Shown here: piece by piece, positions 25,014-32,506 of the stretch
Layout: every line of letters starts with the position of its first letter
Numbering within the stretch: the first letter of the stretch is position 1
NCBI GenBank assembly: GCA_947445775.1
Contig: CANFEB010000022.1
Coordinates: forward strand, 1 to 42,313
Reading direction: 5' to 3'
Length of the DNA: 42,313 nt
Origin: Oligoflexales bacterium
GTDB taxonomy: Bacteria > Bdellovibrionota_B > Oligoflexia > Oligoflexales > RGVZ01
Notes under the pieces: generated by a model
What the model was told of the DNA's origin: nothing
Databases searched by the model: none
Seen by the model: the letters and a program-made list of their open reading frames with translations, nothing else
Made by a program: the position numbers and the translations under genes

Positions 25014-26608
25014 ATCCTGAAAATGCCGAACCGGGTCTTGACCCAGTCGTGGTAGAGGGTTGATGCAAGTGCCATTGAGAGCACGGCCCGGGAATTTCTG
25101 GGATCAATGATTCCGTCGTCCCAAAGGCGTGCGGTTGAATAATAGGCAGAACCTTCGCGCGTATATTTCTCGAGTATGGGCTCGCGAATTTTAGCGCGCT
25201 CATCGGCGCTGAGTTTTTCGCCGCGTTTGGCCAGCTGCTGTTCCTTTACGGTCGCCAAAACATCCGCCGCCTGTTCTCCGCCCATCACCGAAATCCTCGA
25301 GTTAGGCCACATGAACATATAAGCCGGGTCGTAGGCGCGTCCGCACATTCCGTAATTGCCTGCACCAAAACTGCCGCCGACCACCATGGTGATTTTTGGG
25401 ACTCGAGCATTGGCAACGGCATGCACCATCTTGGCTCCGTCCTTGGCAATGCCGCCATGCTCATATTTTTTACCGACAATGAATCCCGTGATGTTTTGAA
25501 GGAATAACAACGGGATATTTTCCTGGGTGCACAATTCGATAAAGTGGGTCGCCTTCAGGGCCGACTCGGAAAACAAAACACCGTTGTTTGCGATGATGCC
25601 GACCGGCACACCATTCAAATGGGCAAATCCAGTTATGAGTGTCGTGGCATAGTTGGGTTTAAATTCAAACAGCTCCGAGTTGTCGACGATCCGGGCGATG
25701 ACTTCGCGGATATCAAAAAACTTGCGGGGATCCTGCGGGATGATGCCAAGGAGTTCGTCCGGATCGTAAGCTGGGTTGGAGGCAGGGCGAAGGGCCACCG
25801 ATGGGCGGGAGGGTTCGCCGAGGTGTTCGACGATTTTGCGCACGATAGCCAGGGCATGAAGGTCGTCTTCGGCAATGTGATCTGCCACGCCGCTGATGCG
25901 CGTGTGAACATCGGCTCCGCCAAGCTCTTCAGCGGTGACGTCTTCGCCTGTGGCGGCTTTCACCAGCGGGGGGCCGGCAAGAAAAATAGTCCCATTGCCA
26001 CGGACGATGACGCTTTGATCCGACATCGCCGGAATGTAGGCGCCACCTGCCGTGCAGAATCCGTGCACAGACGCAATCTGTTGGATTCCGGCTGCACTCA
26101 TGCGGGATTGATTGAAAAAGATTCGTCCGAAGTCGTCCTTGTCCGGAAAGACTTCGTCTTGCATGGGCAGAAATGCCCCGCCTGAATCAACGAGGTATAT
26201 GCAGGGCAGGTGCAATTGCTGAGCAATTTCCTGGGCGCGCAGATGTTTTTTGACGGTGATCGGGTAGTAGGTGCCACCTTTAACTGAGTGGTCATTGGCA
26301 ACGATGATGCATGGGCGGCCGTGGACCAAACCGACACCGGTCACAATGCCGCCGGCCGGGACGTCATCTTCGTAGAGGGCCTCGCCGGCTAGTGCTGAAA
26401 GCTCCATGAACGAAGATTCGCTGTCAACCAATAGGCGGACACGCTCGCGGGCCGCAAGTTTGCCATCTTTACGCTTGGCCGAACCATCGGCAGAGAGGCG
26501 CTCAACTTGACGGGTTTTTTCCGCAAGGGCATTTGCAGCCTGCAAGTGGAATGCGTGGTTGGCTTTATAGTCCTCTGATTTGGTCGATATTTGGCTTTTG
26601 ATTTTCAT
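25010..26608 (-). CDS. Acyl-CoA carboxylase carboxyltransferase subunit (methylcrotonyl- or geranyl-CoA type)
   Basis: The product is 532 residues, the normal size for MCC-beta/AtuC/LiuB. Blocks include [88 protein letters not shown] and [18 protein letters not shown]. These are the two crotonase-like halves that move CO2 from biotin to the acyl-CoA gamma carbon. The [14 protein letters not shown] and [14 protein letters not shown] forms point to the branched-chain (methylcrotonyl/geranyl) branch rather than propionyl-CoA carboxylase. ATG 26608 lies 5 bases after the exonuclease stop, so it probably shares that gene's transcript. Confidence 0.93.
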   Translation of the reverse strand: MKIKSQISTKSEDYKANHAFHLQAANALAEKTRQVERLSADGSAKRKDGKLAARERVRLLVDSESSFMELSALAGEALYEDDVPAGGIVTGVGLVHGRPCIIVANDHSVKGGTYYPITVKKHLRAQEIAQQLHLPCIYLVDSGGAFLPMQDEVFPDKDDFGRIFFNQSRMSAAGIQQIASVHGFCTAGGAYIPAMSDQSVIVRGNGTIFLAGPPLVKAATGEDVTAEELGGADVHTRISGVADHIAEDDLHALAIVRKIVEHLGEPSRPSVALRPASNPAYDPDELLGIIPQDPRKFFDIREVIARIVDNSELFEFKPNYATTLITGFAHLNGVPVGIIANNGVLFSESALKATHFIELCTQENIPLLFLQNITGFIVGKKYEHGGIAKDGAKMVHAVANARVPKITMVVGGSFGAGNYGMCGRAYDPAYMFMWPNSRISVMGGEQAADVLATVKEQQLAKRGEKLSADERAKIREPILEKYTREGSAYYSTARLWDDGIIDPRNSRAVLSMALASTLYHDWVKTRFGIFRM

Positions 26609-26613
26609 TCTGG

Positions 26614-27324
26614 TTAGTCAACTTGAAATGGTTGAAGGTCTTTCCAACACTGGATGTCATCGCCATCTACAGTGATGAGATTTCGTAAAACTTCGGAGGT
26701 GACGCGAACGTCGCCGGACGAACGGTGGCGGCTGCCAAAAGTCAAACCATAATGCCGGGCCAAGGTGTCGAGCTTGCGATTTTCAATGGTAGGCAGCAGC
26801 AAGCGAGCCATCTTTAGTGTGCAGAAACACGGCAGATCAACATCGTAGCCAAGGCGAAGCGCTGCCGCCTTGAGCATCATGAAGTCGAATTCTGCATTGT
26901 GCGCGACCATCAGGCTGCCATCAATGAACTTGAGAAAATCCGGCAGGACCTTTTCAATCTCGGGCTGGCCCACCAGCATGTCAGGTGTGATGCCGGTAAG
27001 CTTTTGAATGTAGGGTGTGAGTTCGACGTTGGTTGAAATCAGCGTTGAAAAGGTATCGACAACCTCGAAGCCAATTAATTTCTCGGCACCGATTTCAATG
27101 ATGCGATCTTGTTGGCCGTCGAGGCCCGTCGTTTCAAAGTCGAAGACGACGACAGGCACTTCTTCAATCCGCGCGTTCGGGGCGGGAACAAAGCGAAGGA
27201 GGCGCCGCAACATCAACGCTTCATCAGCATTGCCTTGGCCGGCGCCACGGTCGTTTCCGAAAATTTGCTCACCCGGAAAAATCACCGCATGAAACATTGA
27301 ATGGCGCAAGGCCGGACCGGTCAT
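26614..27324 (-). CDS. DnaQ-like 3'-5' exonuclease (DEDD type)
   Basis: The product is 236 residues from ATG 27324; I reject the longer open frame to 27558 because its first 78 codons lie inside the CFI-box gene and read as random Cys/Asp-rich sequence. Exo I is [10 protein letters not shown] (Asp62, Glu64), Exo II is [13 protein letters not shown], and Exo III is [14 protein letters not shown] with the HxxxxD spacing of DEDDh nucleases. Homologues serve as the proofreading epsilon subunit of DNA polymerase III or as stand-alone repair exonucleases. The 50-residue N-terminal stretch before Exo I is not part of the core domain. The start overlaps the CFI-box stop by 4 bases (ATGA), and the carboxyltransferase gene follows after 5 bases. 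Confidence 0.88.
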   Translation of the reverse strand: MTGPALRHSMFHAVIFPGEQIFGNDRGAGQGNADEALMLRRLLRFVPAPNARIEEVPVVVFDFETTGLDGQQDRIIEIGAEKLIGFEVVDTFSTLISTNVELTPYIQKLTGITPDMLVGQPEIEKVLPDFLKFIDGSLMVAHNAEFDFMMLKAAALRLGYDVDLPCFCTLKMARLLLPTIENRKLDTLARHYGLTFGSRHRSSGDVRVTSEVLRNLITVDGDDIQCWKDLQPFQVD

Positions 27325-28766
27325 CGCTGGGTTACCCTCGCAGGGCGCAGGCGATTTTTGTTGGCAATGTAAAACAGCGTTGCCGTCGCCATTGCTATCA
27401 TCAGGGCCATCGCCATCAGGCTGCTCAACGTGACAAAGGCTTGCGCGGGAGTCAGGCCAATCTGTTGCGAAACAGTCATAGAGGCTGCCGTGATCATCGC
27501 CGGCGCCCATAGCCCTGCACGGACGGTGGCAGCGGCCAGCGGGTGTTTTGCAATCCATTCGGCGATTGGGGGGCTGTGCCGGTAATAGGCTTCAATCAAG
27601 GCATTGCCGGCCGGGTGCGTACTGGCAACCCCATCACGCAACCAACGCAGTCCGCGCAAATTTTTGTGCAGCGGCGAACCATAGGCGGCGGTGGCAACAA
27701 AACAACGGAAGTTTTGTTCCTTGGCTTCGCCTTCGCCGTTAAGTTCAGTTAGGGAATGGTTTTCGGCGGGCGTTGCAGTTAGACACATCGACCGTTGGAT
27801 GCCGTCTGGCTGATACATGGCCACGACTGCGTAGTTCACATCATTTTCGAGGCCCGCAATATCGCGAAAACCTTTTGAGGCACTGCGCACGGTGATGTTT
27901 TCAGGATCCATTGTGATAAGTGAGACGACATCCAAATAGGCTTTAGAGTTCGAGCAAACAATGCATGCGCCACCATTGGCAAGGGCAGCGTCAAATTCGC
28001 AGGTGGTATCAGTGTCGTCGGCGGCAGCGGGAGTGAATACCTTTGCCGGGAGTGACGGGTAAGTGGTCCCAAGTCGGAACGCGATTAGAGTTGCATCGGT
28101 TGGAGAATCCGTGGATGCAGCATCAGATGCGCCGATAAAGGCGATGCTGGATTTAGCATCAAAGGCGATTTTTAAAAGTTTGTGGCTGGGTTTTACGGAA
28201 AGATTGACGGGCGCCTCGTTGGCAACCTTAGGATTGATGACGATGGTGTTGTCCACGGGATCGCCGATGGCAACGAGATCTTGGAAGTATTTAACTCGCA
28301 CTTTCAGGGATTTGTCATCCGTGCTGCTATCAACCAGATTGGTGAGGCCGTCACTATTGACCTGGTGGATGCGCGGGTAAAAGGTCAGATCGTAGTTTCC
28401 GGATGATTTGAGTTCCTTTAAAATCTCGTCGCGGAATTCAAAGTAGAAAGCGACGGTCGCCGTTCCTGCTGAATTGGTCCCGAGGGCCTCAGATGAACTA
28501 ACGTCGGTGAGGTAAAGTCCGAGGCGCTGCGTCAGCGAAGATTCCTTGGGTTTCAAGGCCACGTCGCTGGGGAGGACCTCCTTCACGGTAATCGTCAGAT
28601 CGAAATAACCTCGGGAAGTGGCGCGCGGCAAGGAACCCGTGGTGGTGATGCCGCCAATCGCCCAAGCCGGACTCGTAAAAGTCACGGTATTGAGCGCGCT
28701 GATGGCAGTGATTGCGGCAATGACTTTGATGAATGTGATGACGGCGAGGTGCCTTTTTGTGGCCAC
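27321..28766 (-). CDS. Secreted or membrane-anchored CFI-box-CTERM protein
   Basis: The product is 481 residues, starting with GTG 28766 (AGGAG 6 bases upstream). A long signal sequence (VITFIKVIAAITAISALNTV... to about AWA) is followed by a 300-residue Ser/Thr/Asp-rich beta-looking region with no recognised domain. At about 355-420 comes the CFI-box, here CFVATAAYGSPLHKNLRGL, then LRD...P.G...IEAYYRHSPPIAEWIAKHP. This C-terminal motif is found in many predatory and exoenzyme-secreting proteobacteria. The end is a hydrophobic helix (about 447-469) and a basic tail ([13 protein letters not shown]), as in envelope-sorted proteins. The extracellular part is probably displayed on or released from the envelope; the ligand is unknown. 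Confidence 0.82.
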   Translation of the reverse strand: MATKRHLAVITFIKVIAAITAISALNTVTFTSPAWAIGGITTTGSLPRATSRGYFDLTITVKEVLPSDVALKPKESSLTQRLGLYLTDVSSSEALGTNSAGTATVAFYFEFRDEILKELKSSGNYDLTFYPRIHQVNSDGLTNLVDSSTDDKSLKVRVKYFQDLVAIGDPVDNTIVINPKVANEAPVNLSVKPSHKLLKIAFDAKSSIAFIGASDAASTDSPTDATLIAFRLGTTYPSLPAKVFTPAAADDTDTTCEFDAALANGGACIVCSNSKAYLDVVSLITMDPENITVRSASKGFRDIAGLENDVNYAVVAMYQPDGIQRSMCLTATPAENHSLTELNGEGEAKEQNFRCFVATAAYGSPLHKNLRGLRWLRDGVASTHPAGNALIEAYYRHSPPIAEWIAKHPLAAATVRAGLWAPAMITAASMTVSQQIGLTPAQAFVTLSSLMAMALMIAMATATLFYIANKNRLRPARVTQR

Positions 28767-28815
28767 GACGGACTCCTGTCGAGGAGAGTGAAACAGCTGA
28801 TTTCCGTAGGGGACT

Positions 28816-29793
28816 CTATAGCTTGTCCACGTTCAGGACAAGTCCATCGTAGCCCATGATCAGCTTGGGGCCCGTGGCGCCACGCGCCTTCCAAACTTCC
28901 GCATGCTCAGGGGTATTGGTGGCAAGGAAATCCAGAGCTTCCTGAAACATGGCATTCAGCTTGTGGGCGGGCGCCCACGGGTCATGGTGGACAAATGCAA
29001 CGGCCCGGATTCCTTCGCGCTGCGCCAGTTCCGTTCCAACGGTTGGGGTGCAGTGGCCCCAGTCAAAACGGCTGTCCAATTCCAAGCGATCATATTGCGA
29101 GTCAAAAACCAACAAATCTAGTCCCTGGAAAAAGACCAGATCTTTGCCCAGAGCCTTGCGCGTGCGGCGCTTGAATTCACCGTCCACAGCGACGACGACG
29201 GAGTGGCCGCCGTGCTCGACCCGGTAGCCAAATGAGCCGCCGGGATGGTCCAACGTAAACGGCACGACCGCGAGTGGGCCGATTTTAAATTTCTCGTAGA
29301 TCTTATGTTGATGGAATTCGACGGATGCCGTGAGTTGATCCCATTTGAGGGGGAAATTGATGCCGTTGAATTTAATTTTGACGAATTCTGGGGCGTTTTT
29401 ATGGATGTGGTGGATGTGGATTTTAACCCCTTCGGAGTAGAGGGGCAGGAAAAACGGAAGGCCAATCAGGTGATCCCAGTGCATGTGGGTCAAAAGAACG
29501 TGAAATTCCTTCTGTCCTTGCTGTAGCGCAAGAGTTCCAACGTCGCGGAATCCAGATCCCATATCCACGTAGACCTGCTGCCCGCCAGAGGCGATTTCGG
29601 TGCACATGGTGGCCCCACCGTAGGATAGAGGGCGTCCCAGGCGTCCGTCACGGGCTGCGTCGGCAAAATCGTCGAGACTTAAAATTCCCATTGATTTCGC
29701 GCGGTTAACGGATGATTGTAGGATCGCTATTAATTCATTGTCAGGCATGCTTCGCGGAATCGATCCGCGGGTGCCCCATAAAGTTACTTGCAC
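28816..29793 (-). CDS. MBL-fold metal-dependent hydrolase
   Basis: The product is 325 residues, starting with GTG 29793 (GAGG 5 bases upstream). It begins VTLWGTRGSIPRS, a pattern of the RNase Z/PhnP-like branch. The metal site HxHxDH reads LLTHMHWDHLIGLPFF, followed by further likely ligands in FTLDHPGGSFGYR and VAVDGEF, and FDSQYDRLE...WGHCTP. These are cytoplasmic zinc or iron hydrolases acting on phosphodiesters or thioesters; the substrate is not readable. The family usually has about 260 residues; the extra length is a 50-residue insertion after GSIPRS (about 18-58). It is the first gene of the minus-strand train, 49 bases before the CFI-box gene. Confidence 0.88.
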   Translation of the reverse strand: MQVTLWGTRGSIPRSMPDNELIAILQSSVNRAKSMGILSLDDFADAARDGRLGRPLSYGGATMCTEIASGGQQVYVDMGSGFRDVGTLALQQGQKEFHVLLTHMHWDHLIGLPFFLPLYSEGVKIHIHHIHKNAPEFVKIKFNGINFPLKWDQLTASVEFHQHKIYEKFKIGPLAVVPFTLDHPGGSFGYRVEHGGHSVVVAVDGEFKRRTRKALGKDLVFFQGLDLLVFDSQYDRLELDSRFDWGHCTPTVGTELAQREGIRAVAFVHHDPWAPAHKLNAMFQEALDFLATNTPEHAEVWKARGATGPKLIMGYDGLVLNVDKL

Positions 29794-29830
29794 CGGAACC
29801 TCACGGGTTGCTTAAGTCGCCGATATCCTT

Positions 29831-29880
29831 GATGGTATCAGTGATGATATCAGTGATGGCATCACTGATGGTATCACTGA
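29831..29880. repeat. Four tandem 12-bp repeats in the rpsP upstream region
   Basis: Units gatggtatcagt, gatgatatcagt, gatggcatcact and gatggtatcact follow each other without gaps. The first two end in atcagt and the last two in atcact, so the block is also close to an inverted repeat centred near 29855. It lies just beyond the start of the MBL gene and about 165 bases before rpsP. Confidence 0.85.
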
Positions 29881-29918
29881 AAGCCCCGCGCAAGGTATTT
29901 CTGGGGCCACAAGGTACT

Positions 29919-29944
29919 TTCTATTTTCAGATTCTATTTTCAGA
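29919..29944. repeat. Perfect 13-bp tandem duplication
   Basis: The unit ttctattttcaga occurs twice in a row within the region between the MBL hydrolase and rpsP. It may be replication slippage; no function can be assigned. Confidence 0.8.
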
Positions 29945-30045
29945 AGAATCCTGTCGCCAGTCAATTTTGGCTGTGTTATCACACGGGGCTTCCGGCAGGT
30001 CCGGATCTGGCTAATTGAATTATTTGACTGTTTTTTGGAGGAATC

Positions 30046-30333
30046 ATGGCCGTTTGTGTCCGTCTTCAGCGCCATGGAAACACGCATCGTCCCTTTTATC
30101 ATATCGTCGCCACTGACTCTCGCAAGAAGTTGGGGGGAAAAGTCCTTGAGCGTTTGGGTCACTACGATCCTGCTGGTGAGCCGTCCAAGATTGTCGTGGA
30201 CGAGGCCCGCATTCGCTTTTGGTATGAAAGAGGCGCAGAGCTGAGTAGCACTGTTGCTAAGATCGCTAAAATCCAAAAGATTAAGCTTGAACGTGCAAAA
30301 ACCGCCTTGCCCCGCACCAAAAAAGCCAAGTAA
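30046..30333 (+). CDS. rpsP: 30S ribosomal protein S16
   Basis: The product is 95 residues, the usual size. It starts MAVCVRLQRHGNTHRPFYHI, where most S16 proteins have VxIRLxRxGxKKxPFY, followed by RLGHYDPAGEPSKIVVDEARIRFWYERGAELSSTV. GGAGGA at 30036-30041 supports ATG 30046. S16 binds 16S rRNA early in 30S assembly. It heads the rpsP-rimM-trmD cluster; the end of the CDS lies 16 bases before the TTG of rimM. Confidence 0.97.
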   Translation: MAVCVRLQRHGNTHRPFYHIVATDSRKKLGGKVLERLGHYDPAGEPSKIVVDEARIRFWYERGAELSSTVAKIAKIQKIKLERAKTALPRTKKAK

Positions 30334-30349
30334 TCCTGCAGAGGATATC

Positions 30350-30898
30350 TTGACAGGCAATGCGGCAGTTGATGCTCGCTGGCTCATGATTGGCACCGTT
30401 GGCAAACCTCATGGTTTGCGCGGTGCTTTTTTTGTTTCTGGCAGGTCCGAACCAATTCCAGAGGGTTGTGTAAAGGTAGTTCTGGGCAATGATCCGGCTG
30501 GGGGTGAAACACTCCGCGTTGCCGCCGGCTCGCTGCTACGAGATCGTCCGGTCATGGCCCTGACGAAATTTTCGGACCGGACCACAATTGAAGCCATGCG
30601 CGGCGTGAGAATCTGGATTCCACGGAGCGTCCTTCCTGTAAACGATTTAAGCGAATATCTCTGGGCCGATGTGATTGGATCCGAAGTGATCGATGCCGCG
30701 GGCATCAGCCTCGGGCGCGTGATTGACATGGTCAACTACGGCGCCAGCGACATTGCAGTGGTGGCTGATGATCATGGTGCTCGTTTGGATTTGCCGTTTG
30801 TTGATGTCTACGTTGATATGTCCTTTCGGCCAGCGGACAAGCGCATCACCCTGCTGGTCGCATCTGCCGTCTTGGAAGATTTCTGGCAGAGGCCATAA
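30350..30898 (+). CDS. rimM: 16S rRNA processing protein RimM
   Basis: The product is 182 residues from TTG 30350 (GAGG 5 bases upstream); the open frame extends further upstream but overlaps rpsP without a ribosome-binding site. The N-terminal RimM domain begins WLMIGTVGKPHGLRGAFFV. The C-terminal PRC-barrel part holds LWADVIGSEVIDAAG, GRVIDMVNYGASDIAVV and LPFVDVYVDM. RimM binds S19 and helps 30S head maturation. It ends 2 bases before the trmD start codon. Confidence 0.95.
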   Translation: MTGNAAVDARWLMIGTVGKPHGLRGAFFVSGRSEPIPEGCVKVVLGNDPAGGETLRVAAGSLLRDRPVMALTKFSDRTTIEAMRGVRIWIPRSVLPVNDLSEYLWADVIGSEVIDAAGISLGRVIDMVNYGASDIAVVADDHGARLDLPFVDVYVDMSFRPADKRITLLVASAVLEDFWQRP

Positions 30899-30900
30899 TC

Positions 30901-31587
30901 ATGCTTTCCATTTCCGTCATCAGCATCCATCCGCGTTTTGTGGCCTCATACGGCGACTTTGGTGTTATGCGTGCGGCAACCGCTGCGGGCTCCCTTGATT
31001 TTCGCGCCGTGGATTTGCGCGATTTTGCGGTCGATCGCCACGCCAGCGTTGACGATGCCCCCTACGGTGGTGGCGATGGAATGGTGATGCGAGCAGACGT
31101 CTTGGCCAACGCTATTGCGGCGCAGACCTCTCAACAAAATCTGCACGTCATTGCAACGGCACCAGGGGCCAAACTCTGGACCCAAAGCGATGCCCGGAGA
31201 CTTGCAGGCTTGGAAAAAAATCTAGTTTTTGTTTGCGGTAGATTTGCCGGCATTGATCAACGCTTCATTGACCAACATGTTAACGAAGAGTTTTCTATCG
31301 GCGATTTTGTCGTGTCTGGGGGGGAACTTCCAGTCATGGCCATGGTTGACAGTGTGGTCAGGATGTTACCGGGCGCTCTAGGAAATGCCGCCAGTGCTCG
31401 TGACGATTCTTTTTCTGAAGGTATGGCGGGTTTGCTTGAATATCCGATTTATACGCGGCCATCCGTTTTTGAGGGCATTAAAGTTCCCGACGTCCTCATG
31501 TCGGGCGATCACAAGGCGATTGCAAAGTGGCGGCGTGAGCAAGCTTTGGCGCGAACGAGACGCCTGCGGCCGGATCTTCTAAAGTAA
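30901..31587 (+). CDS. trmD: tRNA (guanine-N1-)-methyltransferase
   Basis: The product is 228 residues. The SPOUT trefoil-knot signature is clear: DDAPYGGGDGMVM, VCGRFAGIDQRFID (usual form CGRYEGIDERV), EEFSIGDFVVSGGELPVMAM and LLEYPIYTRP. TrmD methylates G37 of tRNAs that read CNN and UNN-type codons, preventing +1 frameshifts. The order rpsP-rimM-trmD is standard, but rplS (L19), which normally follows, is absent; a convergent toxin-antitoxin-like pair begins 9 bases downstream. Confidence 0.96.
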   Translation: MLSISVISIHPRFVASYGDFGVMRAATAAGSLDFRAVDLRDFAVDRHASVDDAPYGGGDGMVMRADVLANAIAAQTSQQNLHVIATAPGAKLWTQSDARRLAGLEKNLVFVCGRFAGIDQRFIDQHVNEEFSIGDFVVSGGELPVMAMVDSVVRMLPGALGNAASARDDSFSEGMAGLLEYPIYTRPSVFEGIKVPDVLMSGDHKAIAKWRREQALARTRRLRPDLLK

Positions 31588-31596
31588 TACCCGCCA

Positions 31597-31860
31597 TTAA
31601 CTCTTCAGCCAGTTCCGCATCAGCTCTTTGATTTTTGTCTGGTACGGAATTCCTTCTTGTTCTGCCTTGAACTTGAAAGCATCCAACAAGGGGATGTCGA
31701 CCTTCATGGAGATCAACTTCAGCGGCTGTCTGGCCCGTGGATCCATCAGCCGCCGGTAATTTTCCAAAAACTCGATCACTTCCTCGGGGGTCGGTTTTCG
31801 CACCGAAGTATCGCGAGGCTTGTGTATCTGTAGCGTTTTCTTCGCCGGCCGCTCGGTCAT
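31597..31860 (-). CDS. Ribbon-helix-helix (CopG/BrnA-like) putative antitoxin
   Basis: The product is 87 residues. The C-terminal segment LISMKVDIPLLDAFKFKAEQEGIPYQTKIKELMRNWL, which I give only by its ends for the key parts (MKVDIP and YQTKIKELM), has the beta-strand/helix/helix layout of CopG-type DNA-binding antitoxins. The N-terminal half is basic then acidic (KPTPEEVIEFLENYRRLM) and could contact the partner. ATG 31860 overlaps the stop of the nucleotidyltransferase gene by 4 bases, so it is the second gene of a two-gene operon. RHH antitoxins commonly repress their own operon; the palindrome at 32398 is the likely site. Related CopG-like proteins pair with BrnT or other toxins, but none of those is here. 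Confidence 0.75.
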   Translation of the reverse strand: MTERPAKKTLQIHKPRDTSVRKPTPEEVIEFLENYRRLMDPRARQPLKLISMKVDIPLLDAFKFKAEQEGIPYQTKIKELMRNWLKS

Positions 31861-32357
31861 CTTTCCCCCTCCTCAAGCAAACTTTCCAAGGCCTTTACAT
31901 CTTCCAGATCTTGCGCACGGCCACTGTCCCGCTTCATTGCGATAAGATCCCGGATTGACAGGACCTCCAACTTTCTTCCGCCGATCTTGATTTTTTCGCT
32001 ACGCATCCCCTTGAGGTCGTGCGTGATGATGACGTTGACAATTTCCAGTGGATTCGAAGGATTGATGAAACTCCATGCAATCAGATTTCGGTGCTCGATG
32101 TATTCGCGGCGGAACGAGAAGACTTCCGCCGCAGTGACGGGCAGACGGGGGATGAGGCCTATGGATTTCAACGCGGCTTCACACCGTTCAAACTGATCTT
32201 TCGTGTGTTCAATGACGGCGTCGACGTCAGTCGTCCCGCGAACCGCCCCGTGCAGGGAAACCGCAAGGCCGCCGACGATGGAGTACCGAACCTTGTGTTT
32301 CGCGAGCGCTCCAGTAACGCGCTCAAAAAACCCTTGTAAACCAATGCCTTGGACCAT
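31857..32357 (-). CDS. Nucleotidyltransferase-fold protein, putative toxin or partner
   Basis: The product is 166 residues from ATG 32357, chosen because AGGAGG (32367-32372) lies 9 bases upstream; a longer frame to 32435 would include the operator. The core motif is YSIVGGLAVSLHGAVRGTTDVDAVIE (about 25-50): Gly-Gly, then Asp44 and Asp46 as metal ligands of the nucleotidyltransferase fold, as in AbiEii/MNT-like proteins. The C-terminal segment LEVLSIRDLIAMKRDSGRAQDLEDVKAL is also typical (motif with Lys and Asp after the core). It probably transfers nucleotides to RNA or protein, or acts as a toxin neutralised by the RHH protein. It is small compared with AbiEii (about 280 residues). Confidence 0.75.
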   Translation of the reverse strand: MVQGIGLQGFFERVTGALAKHKVRYSIVGGLAVSLHGAVRGTTDVDAVIEHTKDQFERCEAALKSIGLIPRLPVTAAEVFSFRREYIEHRNLIAWSFINPSNPLEIVNVIITHDLKGMRSEKIKIGGRKLEVLSIRDLIAMKRDSGRAQDLEDVKALESLLEEGER

Positions 32358-32397
32358 ATTGATGCGCCTCCTGCCCGCAGCGTCGCGGGGGCCTTTT

Positions 32398-32417
32398 GGT
32401 ATATACCAGTATATACC
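32398..32417. promoter_or_regulatory. Palindromic operator of the nucleotidyltransferase/RHH operon
   Basis: Perfect 9-base arms (ggtatatac and gtatatacc) are separated by 2 bases. The site overlaps the -10 box of the minus-strand promoter, so a dimeric RHH repressor bound here would block it. It also lies between this operon and the divergent dehydrogenase gene. Confidence 0.75.
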
Positions 32418-32436
32418 TTTCCGGGATACCTGCAAA
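32408..32436 (-). promoter_or_regulatory. Promoter of the nucleotidyltransferase/RHH operon
   Basis: On the minus strand TTTGCA (32436-32431) and TATACT (32413-32408) are spaced by 17 bases. The predicted transcript starts near 32401, about 45 bases before ATG 32357. Confidence 0.5.
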
Positions 32437-32506
32437 CCAATGTGAACGGCTCGCTTTAGGTGTACTTAAAGGGGCCAGCTTAAAAAAACCAAAGGTGGAA
32501 TTGCCG

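Noticed and set aside
25544-26185. 213-codon open frame opposite the carboxyltransferase
   Set aside because: Shadow of a conserved gene; no ribosome-binding site or domain.
27325-27558. N-terminal extension of the exonuclease frame
   Set aside because: The 78 extra codons overlap the CFI-box C-terminus and look random; ATG 27324 in an ATGA overlap is the better start.
30254-30349. Upstream extension of rimM
   Set aside because: It overlaps rpsP and lacks a ribosome-binding site; TTG 30350 has GAGG at the right distance and gives the normal length.
29812-30405. 197-codon frame on the minus strand across rpsP
   Set aside because: It crosses rpsP and the 12-bp repeats; the S16 identity is certain and the frame has no family features.
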